Shown one piece after another: positions 1-5,456 of a stretch of 33,368 nucleotides of DNA (positions are counted from its first letter, which is position 1; the number at the start of each line of letters is the position of its first letter). The position numbers were made by a program, and so were the translations under genes. Under the pieces are notes generated by a model that was given only the letters and a program-made list of their open reading frames with translations, had not been told where the DNA came from and ran no database searches. The stretch is from a virus: positions 1 through 33,368 of the IMG/VR virus record IMGVR_UViG_3300042863_000429; one strand, 5' to 3'.

Positions 1-199
1 TCTGGCAAATCGGTTATATTTTGGGATAACACAAATAATTATTTTCAAATTCAATCAACTCCGGCATCCTCAAAAATCAGGGTTGTTGCTCAAACAAACG
101 GAGTTGAACTTGCAAATGGTGGGACTTCATGGAGTTCATTGTCTGATATTCGGGAGAAAACAATAATCAGACCGATTCAGGATGCATTAACAACTTTGA
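1..199. repeat. Terminal overlap, left copy
   Basis: Bases 1-199 match 33170-33368 over their full length with three differences (18 a/c, 30 c/t, 72 a/t, left/right). All three fall on third codon positions of the fibre gene and leave the protein unchanged. This is the overlap expected when a circular or circularly permuted genome is assembled as a linear contig; the mismatches suggest strain variation. Confidence 0.9.
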
Positions 200-438
200 A
201 AGATTATAGAACAGTTATCGGGAGGTATAATACAGATCTTGAAACAGTTGAAAGAGCGTTTTTAATTGCTCAAGATGTTCAGATGACATACCCTTATGCA
301 GTCACAGAGGATGATGATGAAGATCAAAGATTAAGGCTATCTTATACCGAGTTAATACCTTTGCTTGTGAAGTCTATTCAAGAATTAAAAGCAGAAATAG
401 ACATTTTAAAAAATACACAAACACAAGGCAATAATTAA
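1..438 (+). CDS. Tail fibre, C-terminal part with S74 intramolecular chaperone
   Basis: Frame 1 is open from base 1 to the stop at 436-438. It is the 3' end of the fibre gene that begins at 31403: joining 31403-33169 to 1-438 gives one uninterrupted protein of about 734 residues. The end has the hallmarks of the peptidase S74 / endosialidase chaperone family: a Ser-Asp start (SDIREK, Ser and Lys five residues apart, as in the family's Ser-Lys dyad), then a helical region, the family-like AQDV segment, an acidic loop (EDDDED) and a final coiled coil (SIQELKAEIDILK). In this family the domain trimerises the fibre and then cuts itself off. The fibre would bind the host surface. The fold assignment is from motif recognition; cleavage is inferred from the intact dyad. 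Confidence 0.85.
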   Translation, partial: SGKSVIFWDNTNNYFQIQSTPASSKIRVVAQTNGVELANGGTSWSSLSDIREKTIIRPIQDALTTLKDYRTVIGRYNTDLETVERAFLIAQDVQMTYPYAVTEDDDEDQRLRLSYTELIPLLVKSIQELKAEIDILKNTQTQGNN

Positions 439-463
439 CCATATTTGACATAAAATCAACCCT

Positions 464-646
464 ATGAAAACTGAAAAAGAAGAACAAACAACAGAAGTAC
501 AAAAGTTAACAGTAGAATTAACTGCGATTGAATGGAATGCAGTATTGGCAGTCATTGAGGAATCAACTGCACCACACATTCAAGTTAAGGCAGTAGCAGC
601 AGAATTAGTTAAACAATTACAACCTCAGATTAAAGATGACAAATAA
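464..646 (+). CDS. Small helical phage protein, unknown function
   Basis: 60 residues, starting 25 bases after the fibre stop. It has a charged N-terminus, then an amphipathic helical stretch around ELTAIEWNAVLAVIEE and a Gln-rich end. The pattern (ELxxxEWNxxLxxI...QL) resembles short conserved proteins often seen near lysis genes of Bacteroidota phages, but I know no function for them. No signal peptide or membrane segment. Its 3' end overlaps the next small gene by 11 bases, which supports translation of both. Confidence 0.6.
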   Translation: MKTEKEEQTTEVQKLTVELTAIEWNAVLAVIEESTAPHIQVKAVAAELVKQLQPQIKDDK

Positions 647-803
647 TAACGCTGATTTGGCGACTGTAGTAAGTGTAACAGGGGCAATGCTTAGTATTGC
701 AAATGTGCAACCGATAGTTACATTAATAGCTTCTATTGTTGCTATAATTAGTGGAGTATTTGCCATTAGGTATTACATTAAAGCAACAAACAAAATAAAA
801 TGA
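636..803 (+). CDS. Small single-membrane-span protein (holin-like candidate)
   Basis: 55 residues. The ATG lies inside the end of the upstream gene and the stop overlaps the next start as ATGA (800-803), the usual coupling in this genome. A soluble Asn-rich N-terminus is followed by a long hydrophobic segment at about residues 26-47 (QPIVTLIASIVAIISGVFAI) and a short basic tail. One membrane span in a lysis cluster suggests a holin, antiholin or pinholin role, but nothing specific proves it; the gene at 1964 is the stronger holin candidate. Confidence 0.6.
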   Translation: MTNNNADLATVVSVTGAMLSIANVQPIVTLIASIVAIISGVFAIRYYIKATNKIK

Positions 804-1330
804 TTAAGAACGCAATAATATTTATTTTGGTTTTAGTGTGTTTGTTTTTGTTTGAACTTAGGATTCCAACAAGGACAGTTACTAAAACTAAAATAGATAC
901 CGTTTTTACTGTGAAAACTTTCACAAAGCATACAAAAGGCGATAAAATACCTTTTAAGATTTTAGATACTATTTATAAGCAAAATTATGATACTACCTAC
1001 ATTGTTAAAGATTATAACCAGGCTAAAGAGTTTACTGATAGCATCAGACAAGATAGTAACCTCTACGTTATCAAAGATACCATCAGCCAAAACAGAATCA
1101 TCGGCAGGTCATTCCAAGCCAAAATCCAAGAAAAAACAATCACAATAACAAACAATATAGAATCCAAGAGCAAAGCGGCTTTGTATTTAGGCATAAGAAG
1201 CGATATAACGAGAGATTTAGGTAAAGTGAATCACAACATCACATTAAGTCTAAAGACACGTAAGAAAGGCTTATTTAATGTTGGTTATGGAATGAGTGGT
1301 TATTCAGTAGGTTATTCATTAAAATTATAA
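800..1330 (+). CDS. Membrane-anchored periplasmic protein of the lysis block, unknown function
   Basis: 176 residues. An N-terminal hydrophobic helix (about residues 4-20, rich in Ile, Leu, Val and Phe) reads as an uncleaved inner-membrane anchor. It is followed by a polar Thr/Lys/Asp-rich region with repeated DT-I/T-Y type strands (DTIYKQNYDTTYIVKD) and an extended region. The last 20 or so residues are Gly/Tyr rich and alternate (VGYGMSGYSVGYSLKL), like an outer-membrane beta-strand signal. Sitting between lysis genes, it may span the periplasm, which makes a spanin-like role possible but unproven. Overlaps the previous gene by four bases. Confidence 0.65.
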   Translation: MIKNAIIFILVLVCLFLFELRIPTRTVTKTKIDTVFTVKTFTKHTKGDKIPFKILDTIYKQNYDTTYIVKDYNQAKEFTDSIRQDSNLYVIKDTISQNRIIGRSFQAKIQEKTITITNNIESKSKAALYLGIRSDITRDLGKVNHNITLSLKTRKKGLFNVGYGMSGYSVGYSLKL

Positions 1331-1332
1331 TT

Positions 1333-1632
1333 ATGGCAATCAAAGAAAAAGTAAATTTAACAAATCCTTTACCAATAAATTTTAAGGATTTTAGTAAAAA
1401 CCCAGTGGTGGGTACAATGTTCTTAGTAATCATTGGCATTAGTGCTTTATACATTGATATTAGAAGCACGTTTCATGAGCAAATTGATAATCAAGGAGCA
1501 AAAATCGAGAAACTTGAAGCTAAAATGGATGCTATGAGTCAATCATTAATTAAGTGCGAGGGTGCAATGAGTGGAGCATCTGCAAAGTTAAGCACATTGG
1601 AATCATTAGGTAAAATTCAGAAAATCAAATGA
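1333..1632 (+). CDS. Candidate inner-membrane spanin (i-spanin-like)
   Basis: 99 residues. A short cytoplasmic N-terminus is followed by one membrane span at about residues 27-42 (VGTMFLVIIGISALYI) and then a heptad-like coiled coil (about residues 48-98, with HEQIDNQGAKIEKLEAKMD) that would lie in the periplasm. That is the layout of Rz-type inner-membrane spanins. The next gene, overlapping by four bases (ATGA, 1629-1632), encodes a small lipoprotein, the expected partner. Spanins have little sequence conservation, so this call rests on topology and neighbours. Confidence 0.5.
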   Translation: MAIKEKVNLTNPLPINFKDFSKNPVVGTMFLVIIGISALYIDIRSTFHEQIDNQGAKIEKLEAKMDAMSQSLIKCEGAMSGASAKLSTLESLGKIQKIK

Positions 1633-1967
1633 GATATTTAGTATTCATACTTTTCATAAGTTCGTGTACAACAACTGAACCCGAGCAGGTAAACAAATAC
1701 GATACTTTACTATTAAAAGTTGCTAAAAGTCAATTAAAGATGGATAGTAGTATTGTTGAGGCTACAAAGAAAGAAGCTAAAATAATTAACAAAACTGTCG
1801 AAAGTATTATTGAGGATAAAAAACAGATTAAACAATTGTTTAGTGAGGTAGCTGAAATAAAAGCAAATCCAAGAGTACAAATTCAAATTGATACTGTTAG
1901 GGATACTGTTTTTGTTACAGAAAAGAAAAACTTTTGGGGTAAAAGTAAAAAAGACACAGTACAATGA
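1629..1967 (+). CDS. Candidate outer-membrane lipoprotein (o-spanin-like)
   Basis: 112 residues. The N-terminus MRYLVFILFISSC is a very short lipoprotein signal peptide with a lipobox (ISSC, Cys at residue 13) followed by a TTTEPEQ spacer. The mature part is mostly charged helix with coiled-coil character (about residues 40-80) and ends in a Thr/Asp-rich segment. A small lipoprotein directly behind a single-span coiled-coil protein, between holin-like genes and the endolysin, fits a two-component spanin. In Bacteroidota it could instead be another surface lipoprotein. Overlaps the previous gene (ATGA) and the next gene (ATGA at 1964). Confidence 0.55.
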   Translation: MRYLVFILFISSCTTTEPEQVNKYDTLLLKVAKSQLKMDSSIVEATKKEAKIINKTVESIIEDKKQIKQLFSEVAEIKANPRVQIQIDTVRDTVFVTEKKNFWGKSKKDTVQ

Positions 1968-2188
1968 AACAGTTTTTTTGTGATGAAAATGGAAATCTAA
2001 GCATGAAGCGTTTATGCGGGTTGCTTTGTGTTATTGCCTTATGTGTGACTATGTATCATAACTCGTTTAGCGAGGAACACGTAGCACCATCGGCAATACT
2101 TGTTGAATCAGTAGCTTTGTTGGCTTTTGGTTGTTTAGGATTAACATCAGCAGAGAAAATATTTAAGAAGAAAAATGAAACTATCTGA
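1964..2188 (+). CDS. Putative holin (two membrane spans)
   Basis: 74 residues. Begins with the pattern MKQFFCDENGNLSMKRLCG, which resembles the Bacteroidota phage holin-like proteins (DENG followed by S-KR-xG). Two hydrophobic segments follow, about residues 17-32 and 42-61, separated by a short loop with charged residues, and a Lys-rich C-terminus. It overlaps the endolysin start by 14 bases, the normal place for a holin. Expected role: timed membrane permeabilisation at lysis. Placement and topology are direct; the family assignment is from memory of similar proteins. Confidence 0.7.
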   Translation: MKQFFCDENGNLSMKRLCGLLCVIALCVTMYHNSFSEEHVAPSAILVESVALLAFGCLGLTSAEKIFKKKNETI

Positions 2189-2636
2189 ACACCTTTCACT
2201 AAGCGAAGTTACTCGCAGCGAATCAGCAAAACGTAACCAGATTTCGAATATGCCAACTGGAGAGCATATAGCTAATTTTATGCTATTGGCTGAAAAGATA
2301 TTCGAGCCTATCAGAGAACACTTTGGCGTTCCAATTCATATATCATCCGGGTACAGAAGCAAAGAGTTAAACGCTAAGATTGGAGGAAGTGCAACCAGTC
2401 AGCATTGCAAAGGTCAAGCCATTGACATTGATATGGATGGCAGTACCAATGGAGTTACAAATGCTGATGTGTTTAATTACATTAAAGATAATTTACCATT
2501 TGATCAGTTAATCTGGGAGTTTGGAACAGACAATAACCCAGATTGGGTGCATGTTTCCTACGATGCAAAGCAAAGAGGCCAAATATTAAAGGCAGTCAAA
2601 GTAAAAGGGCAGACAAATTATTTGCCTTATTCATGA
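2175..2636 (+). CDS. Endolysin, peptidase M15 family
   Basis: 153 residues, full length for a single-domain M15_3 peptidase. N-terminal MKLSEHLSLSEVTRSE is the typical opening of phage M15 endolysins. Zinc-site motifs are in place: SQHCKGQAIDID (His about 76, Asp about 83) and PDWVHVSY (His about 125). The upstream SGYRS segment is also typical. The enzyme would cut peptide cross-links (D-Ala-D-Ala or L-Ala-D-Glu type) in the cell wall. No signal peptide, so it depends on a holin, here probably the overlapping upstream gene. Confidence 0.9.
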   Translation: MKLSEHLSLSEVTRSESAKRNQISNMPTGEHIANFMLLAEKIFEPIREHFGVPIHISSGYRSKELNAKIGGSATSQHCKGQAIDIDMDGSTNGVTNADVFNYIKDNLPFDQLIWEFGTDNNPDWVHVSYDAKQRGQILKAVKVKGQTNYLPYS

Positions 2637-2664
2637 TATGACAAGTGCGGGTTTATTATAGTCT

Positions 2665-2841
2665 ATGAAAGTACAAATCAAGATAGGAAGAAAAAACAGT
2701 TGGTATGATGGCCTTGAAGGAGAAATATTTGATGTGGAAGAAATACCCAACGGCTATGGAGATCACAAGCTGATTGAATGCTCTGATGGATATAACCGAT
2801 GGATAAATCAGCATGATTTTATAAGTGTTTTTCACAAATAA
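2665..2841 (+). CDS. Small conserved-looking protein, unknown function
   Basis: 58 residues, ATG at 2665, stop at 2839-2841. The sequence MKVQIKIGRKNSWYDGLEGE and then IFDVEE, followed by YGDHKLIECSDGYNRWINQHDF, alternates short strands and looks like a small SH3-like beta barrel of the kind found in several phage genomes. No membrane segment. It is the last plus-strand gene before the oppositely oriented accessory block. No function can be assigned. Confidence 0.6.
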   Translation: MKVQIKIGRKNSWYDGLEGEIFDVEEIPNGYGDHKLIECSDGYNRWINQHDFISVFHK

Positions 2842-2854
2842 TAAGTGTTTTTCA
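2821..2854. repeat. Short tandem repeat at the convergent gene boundary
   Basis: The 14-mer ataagtgtttttca occurs at 2821-2834 and again at 2841-2854 (20-base period). The first copy is the end of the 58-residue gene, the second is just after its stop. It lies between convergent genes; no clear terminator hairpin is visible there. Confidence 0.6.
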
Positions 2855-2876
2855 AAGCGGGAAGTTAGCGGAAACC

Positions 2877-3164
2877 CTAAATAAACTCCTCAATCTTATG
2901 GGTATCTAAGCCAGTATAGGTATGGATTAAACTTCTTAATGCAAAACCACAACTTTCAGCCATCTTCATTCTATCATCAATATCCATTTTATCGTAATCT
3001 TGATTGTCATACATCTTATCCATCAATGCGGTTTGAAAAATAATTGTAGCATTTATAAAATCTCTTTTGGAATAATTTGGCTTATTCTCATCACCTTTTG
3101 CATCAGCGTTTTGATTTAACAAATCGTTGGCGATTAATTTTAATTCTTTTTTATAACTTCTCAT
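2877..3164 (-). CDS. Hypothetical protein at the end of the minus-strand block
   Basis: 95 residues, mostly alpha-helical and charged, with no signal peptide or membrane segment. The N-terminus is basic (MRSYKKELKLIANDLLNQN); the middle (FINATIIFQTALMDKMYDN) and the end (SCGFALRSLIHTYTGLDT) contain conserved-looking hydrophobic helices. Similar short proteins occur in Bacteroidota and their phages, but I cannot name a family. It is the most promoter-distal gene of the minus-strand run and follows an eroded attC-like half-site, so it may once have been a cassette. Confidence 0.6.
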   Translation of the reverse strand: MRSYKKELKLIANDLLNQNADAKGDENKPNYSKRDFINATIIFQTALMDKMYDNQDYDKMDIDDRMKMAESCGFALRSLIHTYTGLDTHKIEEFI

Positions 3165-3211
3165 TTTATTTATTTTGATTTAATTAGATTCCAAACTAAC
3201 TTGTAATACGA

Positions 3212-3244
3212 AACAAACATTCGTTTAGCCATTAGTTATGTGCC
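3212..3244 (-). other. Eroded attC-like half-site (cassette end)
   Basis: On the minus strand, right after the stop of the gene at 3246, comes GGCACATAAC followed by TAATGGCTAAACG. This is the left core box (ending in AAC) plus a partial arm resembling those of the full sites at 3482-3583 and 5034-5136. The 10 bases (plus-strand gttatgtgcc, 3235-3244) are the exact reverse complement of 3482-3491 at the other end of the same gene. The second arm that would complete the palindrome is missing. Confidence 0.6.
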
Positions 3245-3245
3245 A

Positions 3246-3464
3246 TTAATCGGACGACTGAATTACATCAATAACGTCTGACAATTTCACATAGTAATCA
3301 TCTTCTATGTAATCACCTTTTAATCTGTTTACTTGCCTTTCAATAATATTTTTCAGACGTTCTTTTATTTCGTCAGTCTTATTTACTTTGTCAAATTCAT
3401 TTTGTTCTTCTAATGAGTGAAAGCTCCTTGTACAAGCTCCACGTCCGCAAATTTCACATCCCAT
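3246..3464 (-). CDS. Cassette-borne protein with N-terminal Cys cluster
   Basis: 72 residues. The N-terminus MGCEICGRGACTRSFHSLEEQ holds C-x2-C-x4-C followed by His, which looks like a small zinc-binding knuckle. The rest is a charged helix with coiled-coil character. Function unknown. The gene is enclosed by a perfect 10-base inverted repeat (3235-3244 and 3482-3491), the arrangement of an integron cassette: core site, gene, attC. Its reading direction relative to the attC also fits. The product may be a small regulator or counter-defence protein, but that is speculation. Confidence 0.65.
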   Translation of the reverse strand: MGCEICGRGACTRSFHSLEEQNEFDKVNKTDEIKERLKNIIERQVNRLKGDYIEDDYYVKLSDVIDVIQSSD

Positions 3465-3481
3465 TTGTTTGATAATTTAAC

Positions 3482-3583
3482 GGCACATAACAAGGGTTTT
3501 GCGTAATAGCCCTATCAAGTGTCGTGGTTAATTTTAAGTTTTCACTAAGGGCTACTACGCAAAGCCCCGATACGTTATAACTC
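3482..3583 (-). other. Integron attC-like recombination site A
   Basis: On the minus strand it reads GAGTTATAAC, spacer GTATC, GGGCTTTGCGTAGTAGCCC, a loop of about 36 bases, GGGCTATTACGCAAAACCC, spacer TT, GTTATGTGCC. The 19-base arms (plus 3549-3567 and 3494-3512) are complementary at 17 of 19 positions, with the remaining two able to form G-U pairs. Outer boxes end in AAC and start with GTT, as in attC sites, and the two spacers differ in length, also typical. It begins at the stop codon of the gene at 3582. Recognition is by pattern; a covariance-model search has not been run. Confidence 0.8.
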
Positions 3584-3797
3584 ATTTTACCAAAGGCGGT
3601 GTAAATTCAGAGTTTTCAGTTTTTTCACAAAACCATTTAACTTCATCTTTGGTTGCTTTTCTTTGAATTAAAGCAACGTGTATCAATTCTTTTCGGCAAT
3701 GTATATCTTGTACAATTGCTCCGTTATCCATTTCTTTTCCTAAATATTGTACTACTTTGTCTTTTAAAGCTACAATATCAAATTTATCTATATTCAT
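3582..3797 (-). CDS. Cassette-borne hypothetical protein
   Basis: 71 residues, soluble, alpha/beta pattern: MNIDKFDIVALKDKVVQYL, then a strand-like IVQDIHCRKELIHVALIQRK and an acidic C-terminus containing WFCEKTENSEF. No family recognised. It is a textbook-sized cassette: the gene fills nearly all the space between GTTATAACTC (plus 3808-3817) and its exact complement at 3574-3583, which overlaps its stop codon and opens attC site A. Probably made from a transcript entering from upstream, since no promoter of its own is seen. Confidence 0.65.
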   Translation of the reverse strand: MNIDKFDIVALKDKVVQYLGKEMDNGAIVQDIHCRKELIHVALIQRKATKDEVKWFCEKTENSEFTPPLVK

Positions 3798-4014
3798 AAA
3801 AAAAACGAGTTATAACATTGGTTTAGCAAAAAAGCGGTTTTAAGCTTACTTTAATGTTGGTTTTGTATTTGTTTTTTTGGGTTTTATAACTCCGCCCAGA
3901 AGTTTTATTGTTTAAAAACTGCAACCACTAACCCCCAAACCAACCTACACCCCCAAACCAAAGCGGAGAGGGTTATGTAAATTGTCAGAGTGATGAATAT
4001 GAAGGCGGTGAGGA
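3798..4014. other. Gap with an attC-like half-site and C-rich repeats
   Basis: No gene fits in these 217 bases. The right-hand core and one arm of an attC-like site lie at 3808-3839 (gagttataac, spacer, ggtttagcaaaaaagcgg), closely like the corresponding arm of site B. The complementary arm is not found at the usual distance. Further along there is a near-direct repeat, cccccaaaccaa, at about 3932 and 3950, and an isolated gttatg at about 3973-3978. I read this as a degraded or rearranged attC. Confidence 0.5.
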
Positions 4015-4170
4015 TCATTTTTCTTTATTGCTTAATTGTTTATTCTTTTGTCGTTCAACCATCAATGCATTTTGAAGTTTAAATATTTCCTTTATAAGAC
4101 TTTCATTCTCTGCTAAGAGATCCAGATACTTGTCGTTGTATTCTGCGAGTAGTTTAAGGAGTTTTTCCAT
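4015..4170 (-). CDS. Small coiled-coil protein
   Basis: 51 residues, entirely helical and charged with leucine heptads (MEKLLKLLAEYNDKYLDLLA, ENESLIKEIFKLQNAL). The start overlaps the stop of the upstream membrane-protein gene (TAATG, sharing base 4170), so the two are translationally coupled. Could be a partner or cytoplasmic adaptor of that membrane protein. Function unknown. Confidence 0.6.
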   Translation of the reverse strand: MEKLLKLLAEYNDKYLDLLAENESLIKEIFKLQNALMVERQKNKQLSNKEK

Positions 4171-4532
4171 TAGTTATTCCTTTTAAATATCTTTTTACGT
4201 TTATCAGTATCAATTGTTTCTGAGTAAAATAATATAGTTATGGGAATGATTAATGATATTACATTCATAGCTACAAACTGTTGGGTGAATCCAAAATCAA
4301 ACCAATAATACAGTAGATTAATCGTCCATGAAATTAGCGCAAAGAAAACTGCGGTATTTCTTTTGCCGATTAAGGTGAATATTAAGATAGAACATTCTAA
4401 AGAAAATGCAAAGATCCAGCTAATTATGTAATCTAATTCCGTTTTCTTGCTAATCATATAAAAAACCTCTGATGCGTGTGTTATTTGGGTTAATAGGGCA
4501 AAACCTATTGTAACTAATATAAATTTTTTCAT
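4170..4532 (-). CDS. Four-span membrane protein of the accessory block
   Basis: 120 residues. Hydrophobic segments at about 3-19, 35-56, 60-78 and 86-106, ending in a basic tail (DKRKKIFKRNN). A Glu in the second segment (SLECSILIFTLIGKRNT) and aromatic residues in the third (INLLYYWFDF) stand out. The first segment is followed by THASE and could alternatively be a cleaved signal peptide. The gene overlaps both neighbours (ATGA with the upstream RHH-like gene, TAATG with the downstream coiled-coil gene). A small phage membrane protein outside the lysis block may exclude superinfecting phages, but this is inference. Confidence 0.65.
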   Translation of the reverse strand: MKKFILVTIGFALLTQITHASEVFYMISKKTELDYIISWIFAFSLECSILIFTLIGKRNTAVFFALISWTINLLYYWFDFGFTQQFVAMNVISLIIPITILFYSETIDTDKRKKIFKRNN

Positions 4533-4681
4533 AACTTAAACCCCTCTCTTTTTAATAACTTGTCAATCTCTTGCTCAATCAGTCGCGTTTGGGCAATGCG
4601 TTTACTTTTGCTAATAGTTTTTAAAGCTGCTCGCTTTTCATCGGTCAAGTATACCGGTATTGATTTTAGTTTTTCAGTCAT
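4529..4681 (-). CDS. Small RHH-like DNA-binding protein candidate
   Basis: 50 residues, ATG at 4681 on the minus strand, stop overlapping the next ATG (ATGA). MTEKLKSIPVYLTDEKRAAL has the strand-then-helix pattern of ribbon-helix-helix (CopG/Arc-type) proteins, followed by a helical QTRLIEQEIDKLLKREG. This would make a plausible autoregulator of its three-gene operon (RHH, membrane protein, coiled coil). The family call is by pattern only. Confidence 0.55.
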   Translation of the reverse strand: MTEKLKSIPVYLTDEKRAALKTISKSKRIAQTRLIEQEIDKLLKREGFKL

Positions 4682-4721
4682 GTGTTTTTTATTTGCGATA
4701 TAAAGTTTCGGGTAGCGATTA

Positions 4722-4731
4722 GTTATAAGAC
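4722..4731 (-). other. Cassette core box at the end of the 4735 gene
   Basis: Plus-strand gttataagac here matches, as an inverted repeat at 9 of 10 positions, ggcttataac at 5034-5043 on the other side of the gene. On the minus strand it is a left core box ending in AAC. No palindromic arms follow towards 4682, so the attC is truncated. Confidence 0.5.
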
Positions 4732-4734
4732 ATT

Positions 4735-4992
4735 TTAGGACACCGCTACGAAAACACGATGCTGACCTGCAACATTCTCTTTTGTGATTTCTCGAATTTC
4801 TTTAAGTTCGACAAGCCTATCCACACAAGCCAAATGCAACCAACTATCGCCAGTTACTCCACTAATAGCATTTTGCATCATTACAGCACCACTTTGTTTT
4901 AAAAGTTGTTGCACTTTGTCACGGATTTTTAAGAATGTTTCTTGACCATCTTCCGTAAAGATTTTTGATTTTTCAGTTGGATAATTGTACAT
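4735..4992 (-). CDS. Conserved-looking hypothetical protein in a cassette
   Basis: 85 residues. The sequence pattern (NYPTEKSKIFTEDGQETFLK, then AVMMQNAISGVTGDSWLHLA, CVDRLVELKEIREIT, AGQHRVFVAV) is one I recognise as a recurring small bacterial protein, with a likely winged-helix fold (helix, helix, VDRLVELGEI-type recognition segment, beta wing). That would suggest nucleic-acid binding, but no function is established to my knowledge. It is enclosed by near-perfect inverted core boxes (4722-4731 and 5034-5043), so it looks like a mobile cassette. Confidence 0.7.
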   Translation of the reverse strand: MYNYPTEKSKIFTEDGQETFLKIRDKVQQLLKQSGAVMMQNAISGVTGDSWLHLACVDRLVELKEIREITKENVAGQHRVFVAVS

Positions 4993-5033
4993 TGTTTTTA
5001 AATTAAATTGTTAAGCCAAACACGAATAAAAAC

Positions 5034-5136
5034 GGCTTATAACAGTGGTTTGGCAAAATACCGCCACAAGCCTTTGCACTATAATTCAACATTTGTGAAA
5101 GGCGGTACTTCGCCAAGCCCCCAAACGTTATACAAC
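5034..5136 (-). other. Integron attC-like recombination site B
   Basis: On the minus strand: GTTGTATAAC, spacer GTTTGGG, GGCTTGGCGAAGTACCGCC, a loop of about 35 bases, GGCGGTATTTTGCCAAACC, spacer ACT, GTTATAAGCC. The 19-base arms (plus 5101-5119 and 5047-5065) pair at 16 of 19 positions, the other three being possible G-U pairs. The left box overlaps the stop codon of the gene at 5128. The layout is the same as site A although the arm sequences differ, which is how attC sites behave: structure conserved, sequence variable. Confidence 0.8.
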
Positions 5137-5346
5137 TTTTAACCAGTTGATAAATTCTTGCTCTGTTAAGTTATTTAAAAACTCTTTCATTGAGTTATCG
5201 GTGCTTTGGCCTTTTAATACACAAGCTAAATTTACATTGTGTCTAACTCTAACTGGAAGTACTGTTAATCTTCTAAATCCTAAAGAATATTCTGATGGTT
5301 GAGCGTTTACTTTAGCTAATGTTTTTGTAATTGTTGAAGTTGTCAT
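5128..5346 (-). CDS. Hypothetical protein, first gene of the minus-strand block
   Basis: 72 residues from the ATG at 5346; the nine residues upstream are in frame but lie in the leader. Soluble; a Thr/Lys-rich N-terminus, a basic middle (GFRRLTVLPVRVRHNVNLAC) and an acidic helical end (MKEFLNNLTEQEFINWLKVV). Its stop overlaps the left box of attC site B. Unlike the other cassettes, no matching core box is visible upstream of it, so it may be a resident phage gene with an attC joined on, or a cassette that has lost its left end. A promoter box is found 25 bases upstream. Confidence 0.6.
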   Translation of the reverse strand: MTTSTITKTLAKVNAQPSEYSLGFRRLTVLPVRVRHNVNLACVLKGQSTDNSMKEFLNNLTEQEFINWLKVV

Positions 5347-5370
5347 TTGTGTTTGTTTTAATTGCTGATA

Positions 5371-5378
5371 CAAATATA
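5371..5378 (-). promoter_or_regulatory. Promoter -7 box for the minus-strand block
   Basis: Reverse strand TATATTTG, exact match to the Bacteroidota -7 consensus TAnnTTTG, about 25 bases before the ATG of the first minus-strand gene. No clear TTG -33 box at the usual spacing; the upstream DNA is very AT-rich. Confidence 0.55.
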
Positions 5379-5448
5379 ATAAATTTTATTAGAATTAAAA
5401 TAAATAAAAAAAAATATCAAAATAATTTTTTTATATCAAAACTATTAG

Positions 5449-5456
5449 TATATTTG
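5449..5456 (+). promoter_or_regulatory. Promoter -7 box for the plus-strand early operon
   Basis: TATATTTG (TAnnTTTG consensus) 33 bases before the ATG at 5490. It faces away from the box at 5371-5378, so the 5347-5489 gap is a divergent promoter region. The -33 TTG is not obvious; the region upstream is almost pure A/T. Confidence 0.55.

Noticed and set aside
3482-3583. Reading the palindromes as simple transcription terminators
   Set aside because: No T-run follows either arm, the loops are about 35 bases, and the outer boxes match the far end of the same gene, which a terminator would not require.
2877-5346. A lysogeny module (integrase and repressor) in the minus-strand block
   Set aside because: No tyrosine or serine recombinase and no CI-type repressor motifs are present; only small unknown proteins and one RHH-like protein, so there is no evidence for a temperate lifestyle.
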